A stretch of DNA of 64,000 nucleotides from Ligustrum vulgare (Eukaryota > Streptophyta > Magnoliopsida > Lamiales > Oleaceae). Below the pieces are notes generated by a model. It was not told the DNA's origin and searched no databases. It was given only the letters and a program-made list of their open reading frames with translations. Of this stretch, positions 1-13,379 are shown piece after piece. Each line of letters opens with the position of its first letter. The stretch's first letter is position 1. The translations under genes and the position numbers were made by a program. The stretch covers positions 62,270,234-62,334,233 of the forward strand of contig OY743174.1 of the NCBI GenBank assembly GCA_963555705.1. The letters run 5' to 3'.

Positions 1-567
1 ATCCACAGTTGGAGGGATATGAAAACTGCTTTTAAAAATGGCTTTGTTTCTTCCAGGCCTGGTCAACTCCCACTCCAACGCCTTCAGGATCTGAGGCAGG
101 GAAGGGACGAATCTCTGAAAAGTTACCTAGCTAGATTCACTGAAGAAATGCATATCTGCGAAAATATCACAGAAGCGGAGATGTTCTCCGCCCTAAAAGG
201 AGGGCTAGATATGACCAGCATGTTTTGGAGGGATGTTCGGAGCAGGAAACCAAGAGATTACAATACCCTGGTAGACCTGATGAAGGAAGAGATTGTATCA
301 GAGGAAATGGCTAGGGCCAAAGATAATCACCCTCAAGGGAGATACAACCTTGGATATCCCAATGAAGCGGACCCCAAAAAGGGAGGAAACAAGGATAGGA
401 TTGGCGGTAACCAAAGTGGCGCGCCTCGGCCATTCCCGGGGACGGGATCTAGCTTTGCAGCAGAAATCACGGAGGCTATCCCTCACTTACACTCTAACAC
501 CCTTCTCAAAATCCTCACACGGCTCAAGGGAGAGCGGAAAGCGGCCGAAGTGGAAAACAGCCCATGA
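1..567 (+). pseudogene. gag: gag fragment of the Tat element (5' truncated)
   Basis: The frame is open from base 1 and reads into a Retrotrans_gag-type capsid region, with features such as QDLRQGRDESLKSYLARF and a long helical stretch to about residue 105. It ends in a stop at 565-567. The gag knuckle-like motif (YCAYHRYYGHATEDC) is in the next reading frame from 564, so gag is split by a frameshift near 555-567. The first methionine in view, at 19, is probably internal because related gag proteins have more sequence before this motif. Role in the parent element: capsid protein. Confidence 0.8.
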
Positions 568-2741
568 TTGGGGCTTACTGCGCCTACCACAGGTATTACG
601 GTCACGCAACAGAGGATTGCAGAGAAATCCACCTGCTAGCCTACCAAAAGGCACAGGGGAGAAGTAGAGGTGATTTTCCCCCTGACACAGGGCGGATACA
701 AAAATCTGGTGGCCAGAAGTTCAACCGAGCTGATAGGAGAGCTCCGTGGAAGAACTCAACTAAGGAAAGAATTGATAATCGTCAAAGAGACAGGAATAAG
801 GGCCAAGACATCGCCTCGGCACATGCCAAAGACATACGGGAACCACCTATGCCTGTGACCGACCTCCCCATCCGTGAAATCGACACAATACTGGGAGGCC
901 CCCACCCAGGTGGGAGCACAAGCAACTCCCAAAAGAGGTATATAAGAGAGGCCAAGCAGCCCGCCAACGTGAATTATCATATCCACTCCCATCCTGTGGG
1001 GGTGCCTCGGACGGAACCTATCACCTTCACACAAGACGACGCCGTTGGAGTGCACTTCCCACACAACGACGCATTGGTTATTAGGGTGGTGGTGGCTCGA
1101 AATGGGCTATCACGGATGATGGTGGATGATGGTGCCTCGATAAATGTGATTTACGGGGTAACTTTTGATAAGATGGGGATCAGCACTCCCCTCATTCCGG
1201 TCCCTGATCCGATATACGGATTCACCGGGGACAGCATAACCCCCAGAGGGTCCATAACCCTTATGACTGAAGTAGGGCAAGCCCCGACCCTCTCCAGAAT
1301 CCCTATGGAATTCTTGGTGGTTGACAAAATCTCCTCCTATCATGGTTCAATTGGGAGGCCTGGTCTCATTGACTTGGGGGCTGTAGCGCATACCAAATAC
1401 ATTTGTATGAAGTTCCCTACGGAGCATGGCGTTGCAACTGTGAGGGGAAGCCAAACAGAATCCCGGGCTTGCTACACAAATGCGATCTGGAAGTTTCAGG
1501 ATCGGAGCCTGAACATGATCAGTGATGTACCTATGGCCGAGGCTGCCCCAGACCCTGAAAGATTGGGTGAAGGGCCATCTGAAGATAAGGATGTCACGAT
1601 GACCCTAGAAGAGGATCTAGCAGATCTAGACCCCAGGATGGCAGGTGACAATTGCCCCACCCCGGCCGAAAAGTTGGAATGCTTCGGCGTAGACCCACTT
1701 GATCCAATTAAAGAATTACAGATCGGACTGGACTCGCCAACAGAATACAAGAGTCAATTGAAGGACTTCCTACTTCAAAACCTCGATGTATTCGCGTGGA
1801 AGCATGGTGACATGATTGGGATTGATCCTAAGGAGGCCTGTCACAGGCTCCAGCTGGATCCTCGAAGCCCAGGGCACAGGCAAAAGAGAAGGCCCATGAG
1901 TTCGGACAAGTATGAGGCCTTGAAAGACGAGGTCGCAAAGCTATTGAAAAATGGCTTCATAAGAGAGTCTCGATATCCGAAGTGGGTATCAAACCCTGTT
2001 TTAGTACCAAAACACAATGAGAAATTGCGGGTGTGCATTGATTTTTCTAACTTGAACCAGGCATGTCCCAAAGATAGCTTTCCATTGCCCCGGATTGATC
2101 AACTGGTCGACTCCACAGCAGGACACGAGTTGCTAAGCTTCATGGATGCATATTCCGGGTACAATCAGATTCCTATGTTCGAATCGGATGAAGAGCATAC
2201 TTCATTTATCACAGATAGAGGGCTCTATTGCTACAGAGCTATGCCATTTGGCTTGAAGAATGCGGGAGCTACATATCAGAGGCTGGTAAACTGCATGTTC
2301 TCGAAACAATTGGGGAACACTATGGAGGTGTACGTTGACGACATGTTAGTCAAAAGCATGGTCGCCGCTGATCATATCCTCCATTTGTCAGAAGCATTTG
2401 ATTTTTTGAGAAGATATCGGATGAAACTCAATCCGGCAAAGTGTGCTTTCGGGGTAGCATCTGGGAAATTCCTCGGATTCATGGTGAATAAGAGGGGAAT
2501 CGAAGCCAATCCGGACAAAATTAATGCTTTGTTAAACATGCAGTCGCCTCGAAACCCAAAAGAAGTGCAAAGCTTAACGGGGAGGATCGCGACCTTGAAC
2601 CGGTTCGTCTCAAAATCCACTGACAAATGCTTGCCATTTTTCAAGGTCCTGAAGGGGGGAAAGCGATTCCAATGGACACCAGAATGCGAACAGGCGTTTG
2701 CCTCTCTACCTATATTTGGCTGTATCCAAAGAGGCTGTTAG
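564..2741 (+). pseudogene. pol: gag zinc motif, protease and reverse transcriptase of the Tat element
   Basis: A 725-codon open stretch. The first 20 residues hold a Cys/His motif (YCAYHRYYGHATEDC) of gag. An aspartic protease lies at about residues 165-300, with active site VDDGAS near nt 1124-1141 and the flap-like GFTGDSITPRG after it; a conserved GRPGL follows. The reverse transcriptase spans about residues 420-640, with the fingers motif LRVCIDFSNLN, the AMPFGLKNAGATYQ region, and the catalytic YVDD near nt 2330-2341. The start of the Ty3-type RNase H follows (WTPECEQAF). The frame is then lost at about 2695-2741, where roughly 20 residues of RNase H appear deleted. ATG 564 overlaps the gag stop and is unlikely to be the true start. 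Confidence 0.88.
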
Positions 2742-4839
2742 TTCAGTGCTAATCCGAGAGGAGGATGGGAACCAGTTGCCAGTATATTATGTAAGCAAAG
2801 CCATGCTGGACGTCGAGACGCGCTACCCAGATATGGAAAAACTTGCTCTCTCATTGATCACAGCCTCTCGTAAGCTTCGTCCTTACTTTTAGTCACACTC
2901 CATACAAGTGCTCACCAACTTTCCCATGAGACAAGTGTTGCAAAAACCAGAAGTTTCTGGGAGGTTACTGAAATGGGCGATAGAAATCAGCCAGTTCGAC
3001 CTACATTATGCGCCTCGGACCGCCGTAAAGGGTCAGGCGTTGGCAGACTTCGTAGTTGAATTCAGCCATCCACCTGAGGTCGAAATGGTAGACAACACCG
3101 AGGACAGCCAACATGATGGACAGAAGTGGAAATTGTTCGTTGACGGGTCCTCGGCTGATGGAAAATCCGGCGCAGGAATACTGTTAGTAAGCCCAGAAGG
3201 GTTTAAATTACACAGTGCAATCCGCTTTGGATTCAAAGCCTCCAACAATGTTGCTGAGTATGAGGCGCTATTAGCTGGGCTAAGACTTGCAAAAGCGTTG
3301 AAGATTAAGTCCGTGGTGGCGAACAGCGATTCGCAGCTTGTTGTAAGCCAGTTCAATGGGCAATTTTCTAAGAAAGAACCTTCTATGGTCGCTTACTTGA
3401 AGAAAGTAAAAGATTTAGCTATGCACTTCGGAAAAATGGAGTTACAGCACATCCCCAGAACAGAAAATTCCAACGCTGATGCTTTGGCCAAACTAGCAAG
3501 CAGCAGTGATTCGGAGCTCCACAATCTGATCCCTGTAGAGCACATGATGACCTCCTCTATTGAGCCAGGACCAGAGATTTTGATGGTAGAGGAAGAGAGA
3601 TCCTGGATGAATCCGCTGATTGCATATTTGAGGCACCAGACAGTGCCAAACGAGCCTGAAGCAGCTCGGAAATTGCAAAGGTATGCTGCCAATTTCGTAC
3701 TCTTGGACGATCTACTTTATAAACGGAGTTTCACCTCCCCGTTGCTAAGATGTGTTGGGCCTGAGGAAGGGCAATATGTAATGAGGGAAATCCATGAAGG
3801 TATATGTGGCAACCATACCGGGGCACTATCGCTAGCTCGGAAAGCCCTCAAACAGGGGTATTTTTGGCCCACTATGCGAAAGGATTCGCATGACTTTGTG
3901 CGCAAGTGTGATAAATGCCAAAGACACGCAACCATACTACATCAGCCACATCACAGGCTAACCGTGGTGACCAGCCCTTGGCCTTTTTTAAAATGGGGGG
4001 TTGATATTATAGGTCCTATGCCTAGGGGAGCCGGAAATAATTGCTTTGCTATAATAGCAATTGACTACTTCACCAAGTGGGTCGAGGCTGAACCACTTAT
4101 GAGAATCACCGAGGCCAACACCACCAAGTTCATTTGGAAGAATATCATATGCCGGTTTGGGGTACCCCATTCGCTGGTTAGTGACAATGCTAAACAGTTT
4201 AAAAACAGAAGCGTGGACGAGTTGTGTGGTGATTTGGGAATTAGAAAGTTGTTTTCATCTCCACATCACCCGCAGGCCAATGGGCAAGTGGAAGCAGTGA
4301 ACAAAACCATAAAAAACACCCTAAAAAGGAAGTTGGAGTCCAAAAAGGGCGCATGGGTAGATGAGCTCCCGCAAGTGCTATGGGCGCTTCGCACCACTTC
4401 TCACACCGCAACTGGTGAAACGCCGTTCTCATTGGCATATGGAGCCGAGGCGGTATGTCCCGTCGAAATTGGGGTACCCTCACTTCGACAGATTAATTAC
4501 GACGAAGTGAGAAATGAAGAAGCACAAAGGGCCGGTTTGGATTTCCTCATGGAGAACTGGAACGATTCTCAAGTGGTGATGGCCAGATACCAGGAAAAGA
4601 TGGCTCGATACTAAAATAAAAGGGTGAAAGGGCGACACTTTAATATTGGAGACTTAGTCCTAAAAAAGGTTCTTCCTTCAACTCAAGAACCAGGAGTAGG
4701 GACTTTGGGCCCCAATTGGGAAGGCCCTTACAGGATCACAGCCGAGGTGGTGCCTGATACTTACATAATTGAAGATTTGTCCGGGGTACCTTTGTATAAT
4801 CCTTGGAACACAGATCACCTTCGTCGCTATTTTCAATAA
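2698..4839 (+). pseudogene. pol: RNase H, archaeal-type RNase H and integrase of the Tat element
   Basis: One reading frame continues from 2698 to 4839, broken by TAG at 2890-2892 and TAA at 4612-4614. First comes the end of the Ty3-type RNase H (PLYLYLAVS, then SRKLRPYF up to the TAG). The second RNase H is at about 3127-3500, with candidate acidic residues in LFVDGSS, AEYEALLAGL, NSDSQL and NADALAKLAS. Integrase follows: the zinc-binding HHCC region at about 3780-3930 ending CDKCQRH, then the DDE core with D in GVDIIGPMP, D in LVSDNAKQF and E in GQVEAVNK. The C-terminal GDLVLKKV segment lies at 4640-4690 beyond the TAA, ending in TAA at 4837-4839. Both internal stops could be single substitutions. 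Confidence 0.88.
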
Positions 4840-5689
4840 GTCAAATTCCACTTCAACGAGGCACAGCGTTGTCACATGATTGTATGAAATCGCTAGTTAA
4901 TTATGATGAGGATTGCACCAAATACTAATTAGCCATGTGTATTCGTCATGCATGAAATTGTTAAAAACAAGGGACTCTTATAAAGACCACACGTCGATCA
5001 CTGTATTATTTCTAAAATCCATGCAAACTCAGACGTAAGTGCCTCAGACATTGTCACATGAACCAAAGTTCTAAAAACGATAAATTAGTTTGCACATACG
5101 GGGTGCTCTTTCGCACGAAATATTAAATGTTTCCACAAAGTGGTTGATACTTTCATGCATACACTTAAGCGAAACGCTCACAAGACATATGCGTACTAAA
5201 TACTGTGGATTCAAACGTAAAAGTCCATATATTATTTCTGTTGTAAAAACATAAGCGCACGTCGGCACGCCACAAACAGAAGTTAATGCAAATTTGTAAG
5301 AGGTGTTACTAAATGTAAGGTAAAAGTTGCTCAAAAGTTGGTTGACATCAGATTTAACCCGCAAGCGTGAACGCATTAAGCTCGTTAAATATGGGGGACT
5401 AGACATTTACAGACATTTACAGATACCCGCATATCGTCAAACAATTACGAACTACTCGCACTTGGAAATACTCATTCATAAGAAGTAAAGAAAAAACGTT
5501 GCTGCACAAATACTCATTCATAAGCAGTAAAGAAAAAACGTTGTTGCACCAAAATATGAATAAACTGCTTTATTAATATGAATAAACTGCTTTATTCATA
5601 AAAATGAGACATGCACAATATGAAGTGCCGGGGGACTTACAAAAAAATACTAAAAACTAAAAACTAAAGCTAACAAATGCAGAAGAGGA
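4840..5689. repeat. Tat element spacer with short tandem repeats
   Basis: Non-coding spacer between the pol end and the antisense gene. At about 5465-5548 a unit near 41 bp, containing ACTCATTCATAAG and AAAGAAAAAACGTTG, occurs twice. At about 5553-5599 a 23-bp unit, AATATGAATAAACTGCTTTA, occurs twice. Short tandem repeats in this position are known in Tat elements. No convincing ORF was seen. Confidence 0.7.
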
Positions 5690-8152
5690 CTATTGTGGAG
5701 GAGGGACATCTTCCAAGGGGCCTTTATCAGACACGCCCAGAGGATCCGCAGGATTACCTTGAGGCTCGGGGTAAAAAGCTTCAATGGAGGACAGGTCCAG
5801 TGTCGGAAAAGCTTCCTTCACATCCCCTAAGGCCATTCTGGCCCCCAAGTTCCCAAAGACCCTCTGCATAGCCTCGTATTCTGGGGTATCTTCGAAAGTA
5901 TCCTTGAAGTTCTGAACTGCCTTCGAAACTTCTTCACTCAGAACCTCCTGCACCCTAGCCGCAATGGTACGCTCCAAGGCCTCAGAAATTCTGGAGTCAA
6001 TATGTTTCTCCAGGGAAGTGTAATCCTCATCAGCTTTCTTCCTAGCCTCCAGCTCCCTCCCCAGCTTTTCATTTACTTCTGTCACTTCAGTTTCTAGCTT
6101 CAACTTGGCTGCATTGGCGGCGGCCAGGGCCTTAGAGGCAATAGACTGCGCACGGTTGGAGTCATCCAATTTTTTGCATAAGGTCTCCACGTCTGATTCG
6201 GAGGCATGGAGGTCATGTTTCAATTTGTCGTTGTCCTCTTGGAGGCGCTTCGCATTAGCCCTCTCTTCTGAAGAAGATTTGCGGGCTATAGATAGCTGGG
6301 CCTTGAGGTCATTGATCTCCTTGAGCATATTGTCCGCGTATCGGAGAGCAGTCTCAGCATTCTTTTTGTCCCTCTGCGCCTCATCCACAGACGACTCCAC
6401 CTCGTCAATAAAGGCCAACGCCCTGGCATTCATGGCCTTGGCGGCGAGCAACTTCCGAGACGGACTAACGCTGGAGGAGAAAGCAGACCAGCCCTCTGTC
6501 CAAAACTGCTCAGTAATGAAGGCGGCCCGGGCTGGAGGAGAACTGGGGGAGTCAAATAGAGAAGGGCTGAAAGTGACATCTTTGGGGAGAACGCTTGTTT
6601 TAATATGTCTAAGTTCTTCTGCCCCCTCCGGTGTCACCTCATAGGTCAAGCTTGGAATGGGCACAGAAGGCTCATCCTGCAGGTCTTCTAGCATGGGAGG
6701 CGGAGGCGCAGAGGTGGATTCTTTGCCCTTACCTCTTCTGAGTCTCTTCAGAGGGGCAGGCTCCTCTTCAGGGGCAAGTTCAAACGTGTCCTCGGACAAG
6801 GGAGGAGGAACCGAGGCACCCTTAGCCTCCTTGTCCCTCTTAGATCCGCCCCTATCTGACCTTTTCCCCTTCCCCTTTGGAAGGACTCCCTTAGGATCAG
6901 TCCCCTTTTCTGTGCTAGGTTGCTGGGGACCCACAGGCAGCAGAGTAGGCGGTGGCAGTAGGGCTGGTAGAGGCCCCTGAAGTTGGGCCGTAGACGCCTC
7001 GGACACCTCTTTTGCCACCCCAACTTGCAGGTTGGCCAATACCACCTTCTGTTTTCTCTCAACTTCACTGCCATGACGGAGTGCAGGGGGGATCTTCGTA
7101 GCCATAAGCCCCTTTAGAGAAATCTTTGGAAAATCCTTGGAACCTGACAAGAAAGAAAGAAAAATGAGGCTGCAAACAGACAAAGCATAAGATGAAATAG
7201 CAATAAGGAAACGAACTTACTCATGGCTCGCATAAGACCATGTTTAACAAATAGCTTGTTTTGCTGAATGACCCCTTGGAAGGTGCCCTTGTAAGCAAAC
7301 AAACGCCTCACTGCCGTTAGGTCTGCGTCAGGGAGGAGGCGAGCAAAAGTGTCCCCTGTCAGAAACCGGTGACACGTTAGTAAGCAACGAAGAGAGGTGT
7401 ATAAAAAAAAAAAAAAAAAGTGACACATGACGCTTAAGGACACTAAAGCGAACACAAGACTCACTAGGAGTGGAAAGAGTTCGGGGAATTGAAATTTCTG
7501 GACTTGGGTCCACAGGCGAATTCTGCCACTCCCCAGCCACCCAGAACCATTGATTCCTCCAGTTCTTTATAGAAGTAGGTTGGCCAGTAATGACGGGAGG
7601 ATATGAGCCCCTAGGAGACAAGTAATACCAGTCCTTCACATCTGGTCTCACGTCCCTCTCCCTTCTCACCGATTTCTTCAGAGTGTACAATGTATGAATA
7701 ATGTGTAGTGAGATAGGATAATCGGGGTTGACCTCTTACCACACCAGCCAAGCGCCCACGGCCTGTGTCCAAAAGTTGGGTGTCAACTGGTAGGGGCACA
7801 AGTTGTAGCTCCTAAGCAAGGCCCTGAAGAAAGGATGCAGAGGTAACCTCATCCCATAGGATAAAGCGTCGTAACATATAGCTGCTTGGCCTGGAGGAGG
7901 ACTGCATGGTCGACAAGAAGGTGTAGGATGCACTAAACGGACCCCTTCTGGCATCCTGAACTTCGCCGAGGCACAAACCAGATCAACTCCTCGAATTTCG
8001 GTAGCAACCTCGCTGCTCTCCCACAAATCCGGGTTTGAATCGGGGTCCACATGATATCCTAATAGCTTATTTACCTGGTCCACCCAATTTTCGACCTGGG
8101 CTATTTCCTCCCCTGAGAGCCCCAGCTCCTCTCTATGTGGCACCCACTGGAA
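5690..8152 (-). pseudogene. Antisense three-exon gene of the Tat element (putative gypsy-type transposase domain, coiled coil)
   Basis: Reads right to left. Exon 1 is about 8152-7465, exon 2 is 7355-7221, exon 3 is 7143-5690. Introns begin GTGAGT (7464) and GTAAGT (7220) and end in AG at 7356 and 7144; both junctions fall one base into a codon and the frame is kept throughout. Exon 1 encodes a region like the plant 'putative gypsy-type transposon' domain (Pfam Transposase_28), with MRLPLHPFFRALLRSYNLCP, interrupted by an in-frame TAA at 7738-7736. Exon 3 has a low-complexity Pro/Lys/Glu region, then about 200 residues of coiled coil. The native start is missing: the frame has no ATG upstream and meets a stop at 8155-8153, where the element is cut. 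Function unknown; in related elements it is element-encoded. Confidence 0.72.
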
Positions 8153-9600
8153 TTATATGTAGTTTTTCATTTTCTTTGTTTCGTGCTTGCTTGTCCAAAA
8201 AACTCAGTATTGAGAGGTAAATGAGGTCAAAACCTTGAGTTTTTTGTTCCATTTAAAATTACTCACAGTGTACTTTCACGTTCAATTTACCACGCTTGAA
8301 ATGATTAACGGGTGAAAAAGTTATGGCTTGTCAAAGTAAGTCATTCGAAACTTTTTTTTTTAACCGTTCGATAAAGTTCCAACTTTAAAAATTCACCTGA
8401 GGCTATCCGTTGATCGAACTTAAAAACGGACTTCATATTCTCGAAGTTTGCTTCGAGAACTCATTCATGCATATATCACATGCAGTCAACGGAGGTCGGA
8501 AGTGATCAAACGAATTTCCTAAAGAGAGCCGTTTAAACACATTTTTGTAACTTTTCATTTTAATAATATTTCCATTTTCTTTCTTTAAATTCCGTAAAAG
8601 TTAAATAAATTCTAAAAATAACTTTATTAAGTGATCATGATTATATTGAAGGCATCAAATAATGGTTCATCACCAAATGAGATGTCGTAAGGAACTATTG
8701 TAAAAGGAGTACAACTATTTTGAATGTTATCGACGTTGTCTTTTTAGAAATGATTTTTTACGTAATACTATTTCACCCCACTCAACTAGAATCCTGCCAT
8801 GCACAATAATAATTGAGAGATATGTGTCGTCGAGATCTTAGTTGAAAGTTACAAAATCGACGTATATTGTTGTGTTGCCTTCTGAAATTTTTTTGGTCAT
8901 TAATTGCTTACTCTTGTAAACACAGACAAACAAATCAGAGACATTTGATGGTATATAATCTTAACTATGTAGCTTAACTATGTTGTAAAATAAGTAAACT
9001 GAGTGGAAAAAAACCTAAAATTTAAACATAAATTGTACATCAAAACATTCGATAGTAAATCTGGTTACTAAACTCACCAGATCAATATTATTATGTCAAA
9101 AAATACAATATCAATTACCACACCTCTATTATTAAGATTTTCAAATCAAATCCCATTAAAATCAAAGATTCAGCAAAAATAGAATCCACGTAATTTGAAT
9201 TTAAACTAAGTACTAAAAAATGTAATTAAAAAAATATACATTCTAAGAAATTAAAGAAAAATATAGAGATTGAGAGCCATACATTAATATCATGACCAAT
9301 AAAACTTAATTCCTTGCTGACTTTTTGGCCAAAATAATAAGAACATACTAAAAAAATTCATAGTGATGAGCTCATTCTTGAAAACTCATAAAAATATTGA
9401 TGTTATGATTGGATCCATTTTTAAAAGTACGTAGCAAGAAAATTAAAGTTATGAATAACTAATTAAGTATGATTATAAAAATAAATAAAAAATAATATAA
9501 TATAATGGAGTAATGGTTAATGTGTAATTAAAAAAATAAAAAATTCATCAAGATTAAAAGGGCATTCCATAAAAGTTTCTTCTATTTAAGGGTCTTTTAT
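8139..9600. repeat. Duplicated non-coding segment, copy 1 (partner at 55394-56890)
   Basis: From GTGGCACCCACTGGAA at 8139 onward the sequence aligns nearly continuously with 55394-56890, with scattered substitutions and small indels. No ORF in it is conserved between copies. The match starts exactly where the Tat element stops, so this is old host flank and the element end is a truncation or recombination junction. Copy 1 ends in a short TG-rich run at 9606, where copy 2 has a long (GT)n tract. Confidence 0.75.
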
Positions 9601-10060
9601 AGATAGTGTGTGTGCGTGTGGAAATTTTTAGTTTTTTCTACAAATCTCATTATGTATGCGCATTATTTGTTGGAAAAACAGAATTTTCTTGTAGTGTTTC
9701 TCCCCAACAATCAAGATTTCCTTTCCTTTTATTTGGGTTCTCTCTCTCTAAGAGTCCTCCGTCTATATATATATATATATATTGTATTGTTTTTTGGTCA
9801 AGAAAAAAATAATTTTTGTTCTTTTTGCATTTTTTGTGACTATTTGGCTACTGGAACAATGTGGGATATAAGAAATGAGTAAATAAATTCAGTATTTAAG
9901 AATTCAAATTTGAGGATTTTCAGAGACATACTTTGGACAGAGTAAAAAATTTATTATCTGCCCCTTTTTCCCTTTTATGGTAACCGAGAAAATTATGAAT
10001 CTTGTGTCTGAGATTGGTATGAAAAGTTTTGATAGTTTATTTGCATTCAACATGAGTAGA
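9601..10060. other. AT-rich sequence without recognised gene
   Basis: Contains a short TA microsatellite at about 9764-9783. Open frames at 9606-9882 are low-complexity and rich in Phe and Ser, with no partner in the duplicated segments. Nothing supports a gene. The last part may be intron sequence of the Rab fragment that follows. Confidence 0.5.
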
Positions 10061-10062
10061 AG

Positions 10063-10927
<865 letters not shown>

Positions 10928-11377
10928 TAAGCTGGACTGTGCTCTAATGTTTTTATTATCTTATTATAAGTGGAGATTGCTGTTATATCTTTCAAGATTT
11001 AGTTTTTATGTAGATAGTTTTTATCAATATGTATGTACTCTTGTGATTGTTATTATTGATCTTAAATCATGCTAATTGTTACGGTAATACTGAGTAGCTT
11101 GAATGATGAAATTTCATCCATTAAGATTTAACTCATTTTATATGGGTCAATGTGAAATGATAAATTTTCCCACAATAACTATGTTATGATGGAACCATAT
11201 GGTAATTATGGTTCTTATTATCATTGCTATTGCTATATTATTCCAAGAGGAGGCTATGATATTATTATAGGGATTTTATTGTTAATACTAATTCTAATTT
11301 ACTCTGTTTTCAATGCAGCATTGAATGGGTACCAAGACCATGTAATGCAAGCAATTTCAGCAAAGGCGTAGCTCAAG

Positions 11378-11506
11378 TTGGCTCGGGAATGTATGGACCT
11401 GCCTCTCAGCTTATGTTTTGCATCTGAAAGAGGAGACTATGTATTATTTTACCAATTGCTGAAGCGAGGTTTGGATCCAAATGAATCGAACAGAAATGGG
11501 CGCACA
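11378..11506 (+). pseudogene. Shaker-type K+ channel (AKT1-like) exon fragment
   Basis: Encodes MDLPLSLCFASERGDYVLF followed by QLLKRGLDPNESNRNGRTG. This matches the start of the ankyrin-repeat region of plant AKT-type inward-rectifying K+ channels (family form MDLPLxLCFAAxRxDDLLLHQLLKRGLDPNE). It ends at a plausible donor, ACAG|GTTTGG, at 11506/11507. The frame continues upstream to a TAG at 11369-11371. Pore and cyclic-nucleotide domains are absent. It sits 540 bp from an unrelated Rab fragment, which suggests element-mediated gene-fragment capture. Confidence 0.75.
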
Positions 11507-13250
11507 GGTTTGGTTCGATTATTCTTCTGTATACTTGCAATGTGTTACTCATGATTCAAATATATATACATGAATTGGAGATCTAATAATAGATTCGTGT
11601 TTAATCACACACCATCTTGCAACATCAAAAGGAAATATTGTACAAACATAGTGACCATATCAATTGATCAATATTGCGCCACACAAGACGTCCGAGGTCG
11701 TACAACGCACGACGCCCTACTAGTATATATAAAAGCAACGTGATTCTATAAAAACATTGAAAGTTGCCAGTGGAGCGATCTAGTTTCACGTAATGTTGCT
11801 ATTGAATGTGCTAACTGAATTATTGTCAGGTATAAATTAATATCTAAATTTTAATTTTAATAAAAATCAATTATTATTAATTTTAATTGCATATATTATG
11901 AGATATACACGTAGACAAGGAGGAAGAAAATGTTTTGGGACAAATCCCTATGATCAAAGGAAAAATTTGAGCTAAGGTCTCTACATATAACCACGTGTTT
12001 GACAAAACTTTGTTTACAAACCATCACACGGCATTAGTTGTAACATTTTTTTTTTAAATCAACAATTTTGATTGATATTTTCATCTAACATTTTTTATTT
12101 TTTAAAAAAAAGAATCAATGAAATATTAACACACTGCTTATTAACAATAATAATAAACAACATTTTATTAACGGGTTTTCAAAAAGAGATTATATTTTCA
12201 TTTATAACATGTCAAATGAATTTAAATTAATATTTATTTAACTCTTGAGCGGATTTTATTTTCATTGAAATTTGTCGGAATTTGGAAAGATTCACATCAT
12301 AAACAAATGAAATATGTTTCTTAATATGCAATATTACATTTCAATATAAAATTAATTGTACATGTAATTTTAAATTTTATATTTAGTATTAATAGCTTAT
12401 CCCATTTTAAGTAAATTATATATGTAGTATTATTATAATTTTATTAATTGTATATTAATAATTACTAATATTTGTGTTTAGCGAAAATCAATTGACTTAT
12501 CCCTTGTTTAAGAGCCATTATTTTCAAAACTCATTTTCTCAAAACTTGTTTTCATCCACATTCTTCAATATAATAATTTTACATGTAAATCGAGTTTTTT
12601 TCTACTTTTTAATAATGCATTCTTCTAAAAATCAATATTACAACAAAATATATTTTTTAAATAATGGGTCTCAAACAAAGACTTAGTGTTTTTGAAAGCA
12701 ATAATATTAGCCTGTAAAAGTTTTTTGTTTATAAATAAAGAATATTGTGTTTTCGAGGTAAAGTATGCGGTTGAAAATTAGTTTGGAGAAATATTTGTGG
12801 TTAAAAAATGGTTTGAAGAAATGTGTTGTTAATTTATAGGTGGTTTATCAAACGAAGGCTTAGTTAAATAAAAATGTATTTAGAGAAAATATTATGAATA
12901 TAAACATAAAAATGGAAAGGTAAAATCGAAAATCGAATAATTCCACATATATACACTTTTTGTATATTGTATATATTTTAGATTAACTTGAAAAACTTTA
13001 GATGAAGTTAATGAAATAAAAATAAAAAATTATAAGGAGTTAAATCTTTGTTTGCTAAAAGAAATTTGTTTATAAACAAATAATGTTATATTTTCGAGGT
13101 AAAATAAATGATTGAAAATGTGGTTTCGGAATACATATCCTTGACTAATAAGAACATCTCCAATATGTTCTCTAAACTTGAGATGCCATTTATTTTTGAC
13201 AGTCAACTATTAAGATTTCGCTACAATAAGGCTATCTACTTTAACATTTT
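11507..13250. repeat. AT-rich repeated segment (partners at 57140-57720, 27045-27720, 59735-59950)
   Basis: 11740-12330 aligns with 57138-57730 (shared block around GTAGACAAGGAGGAAGAAAA). 12335-12970 aligns with 27050-27720 and, for its first 200 bp, with 59740-59945 and 19150-19225. The common start of this second part is next to Helitron 3' ends elsewhere, so Helitrons have inserted here in the other copies. No coding potential was recognised; the 70-codon frame at 12474 is AT-driven. Confidence 0.6.
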
Positions 13251-13379
13251 AATTTAGAGAGTGAATCCACTTCTATTATTAAATGAGTTGGGATTTTGTA
13301 ATTGGCACTCTGTGAACAACTCACTAAATTGTACATTTGTAAAAGTCAAGGACATAGGTGCAATTTTGAATAGTTGATA

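Larger units (their letters stand above)
1..8140 (+). mobile_element. Truncated Tat-lineage Ty3/gypsy retrotransposon
   Basis: A degenerate LTR retrotransposon enters from the left edge, so the 5' LTR and start of gag are not visible. Order on +: gag, protease, reverse transcriptase, RNase H, a second RNase H, integrase; then a spliced gene on the opposite strand. RT-before-integrase order makes it Ty3/gypsy. The second, archaeal-type RNase H and the antisense gene between pol and the 3' end are known marks of the Tat group (Grande/Retand-like). No 3' LTR is found: homology to the duplicated segment at 55394 starts at about 8139, so the element is cut there. Frameshifts, a deletion and stops make it non-functional. 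Confidence 0.88.

Noticed and set aside
5465..5599. CRISPR-like spaced repeats
   Set aside because: Only two copies of each unit, directly adjacent without spacers, inside a plant retrotransposon.
6105..6980. Long plus-strand frames across the antisense gene
   Set aside because: They mirror the coiled-coil and proline-rich coding sequence of the minus-strand gene, which has splice support.
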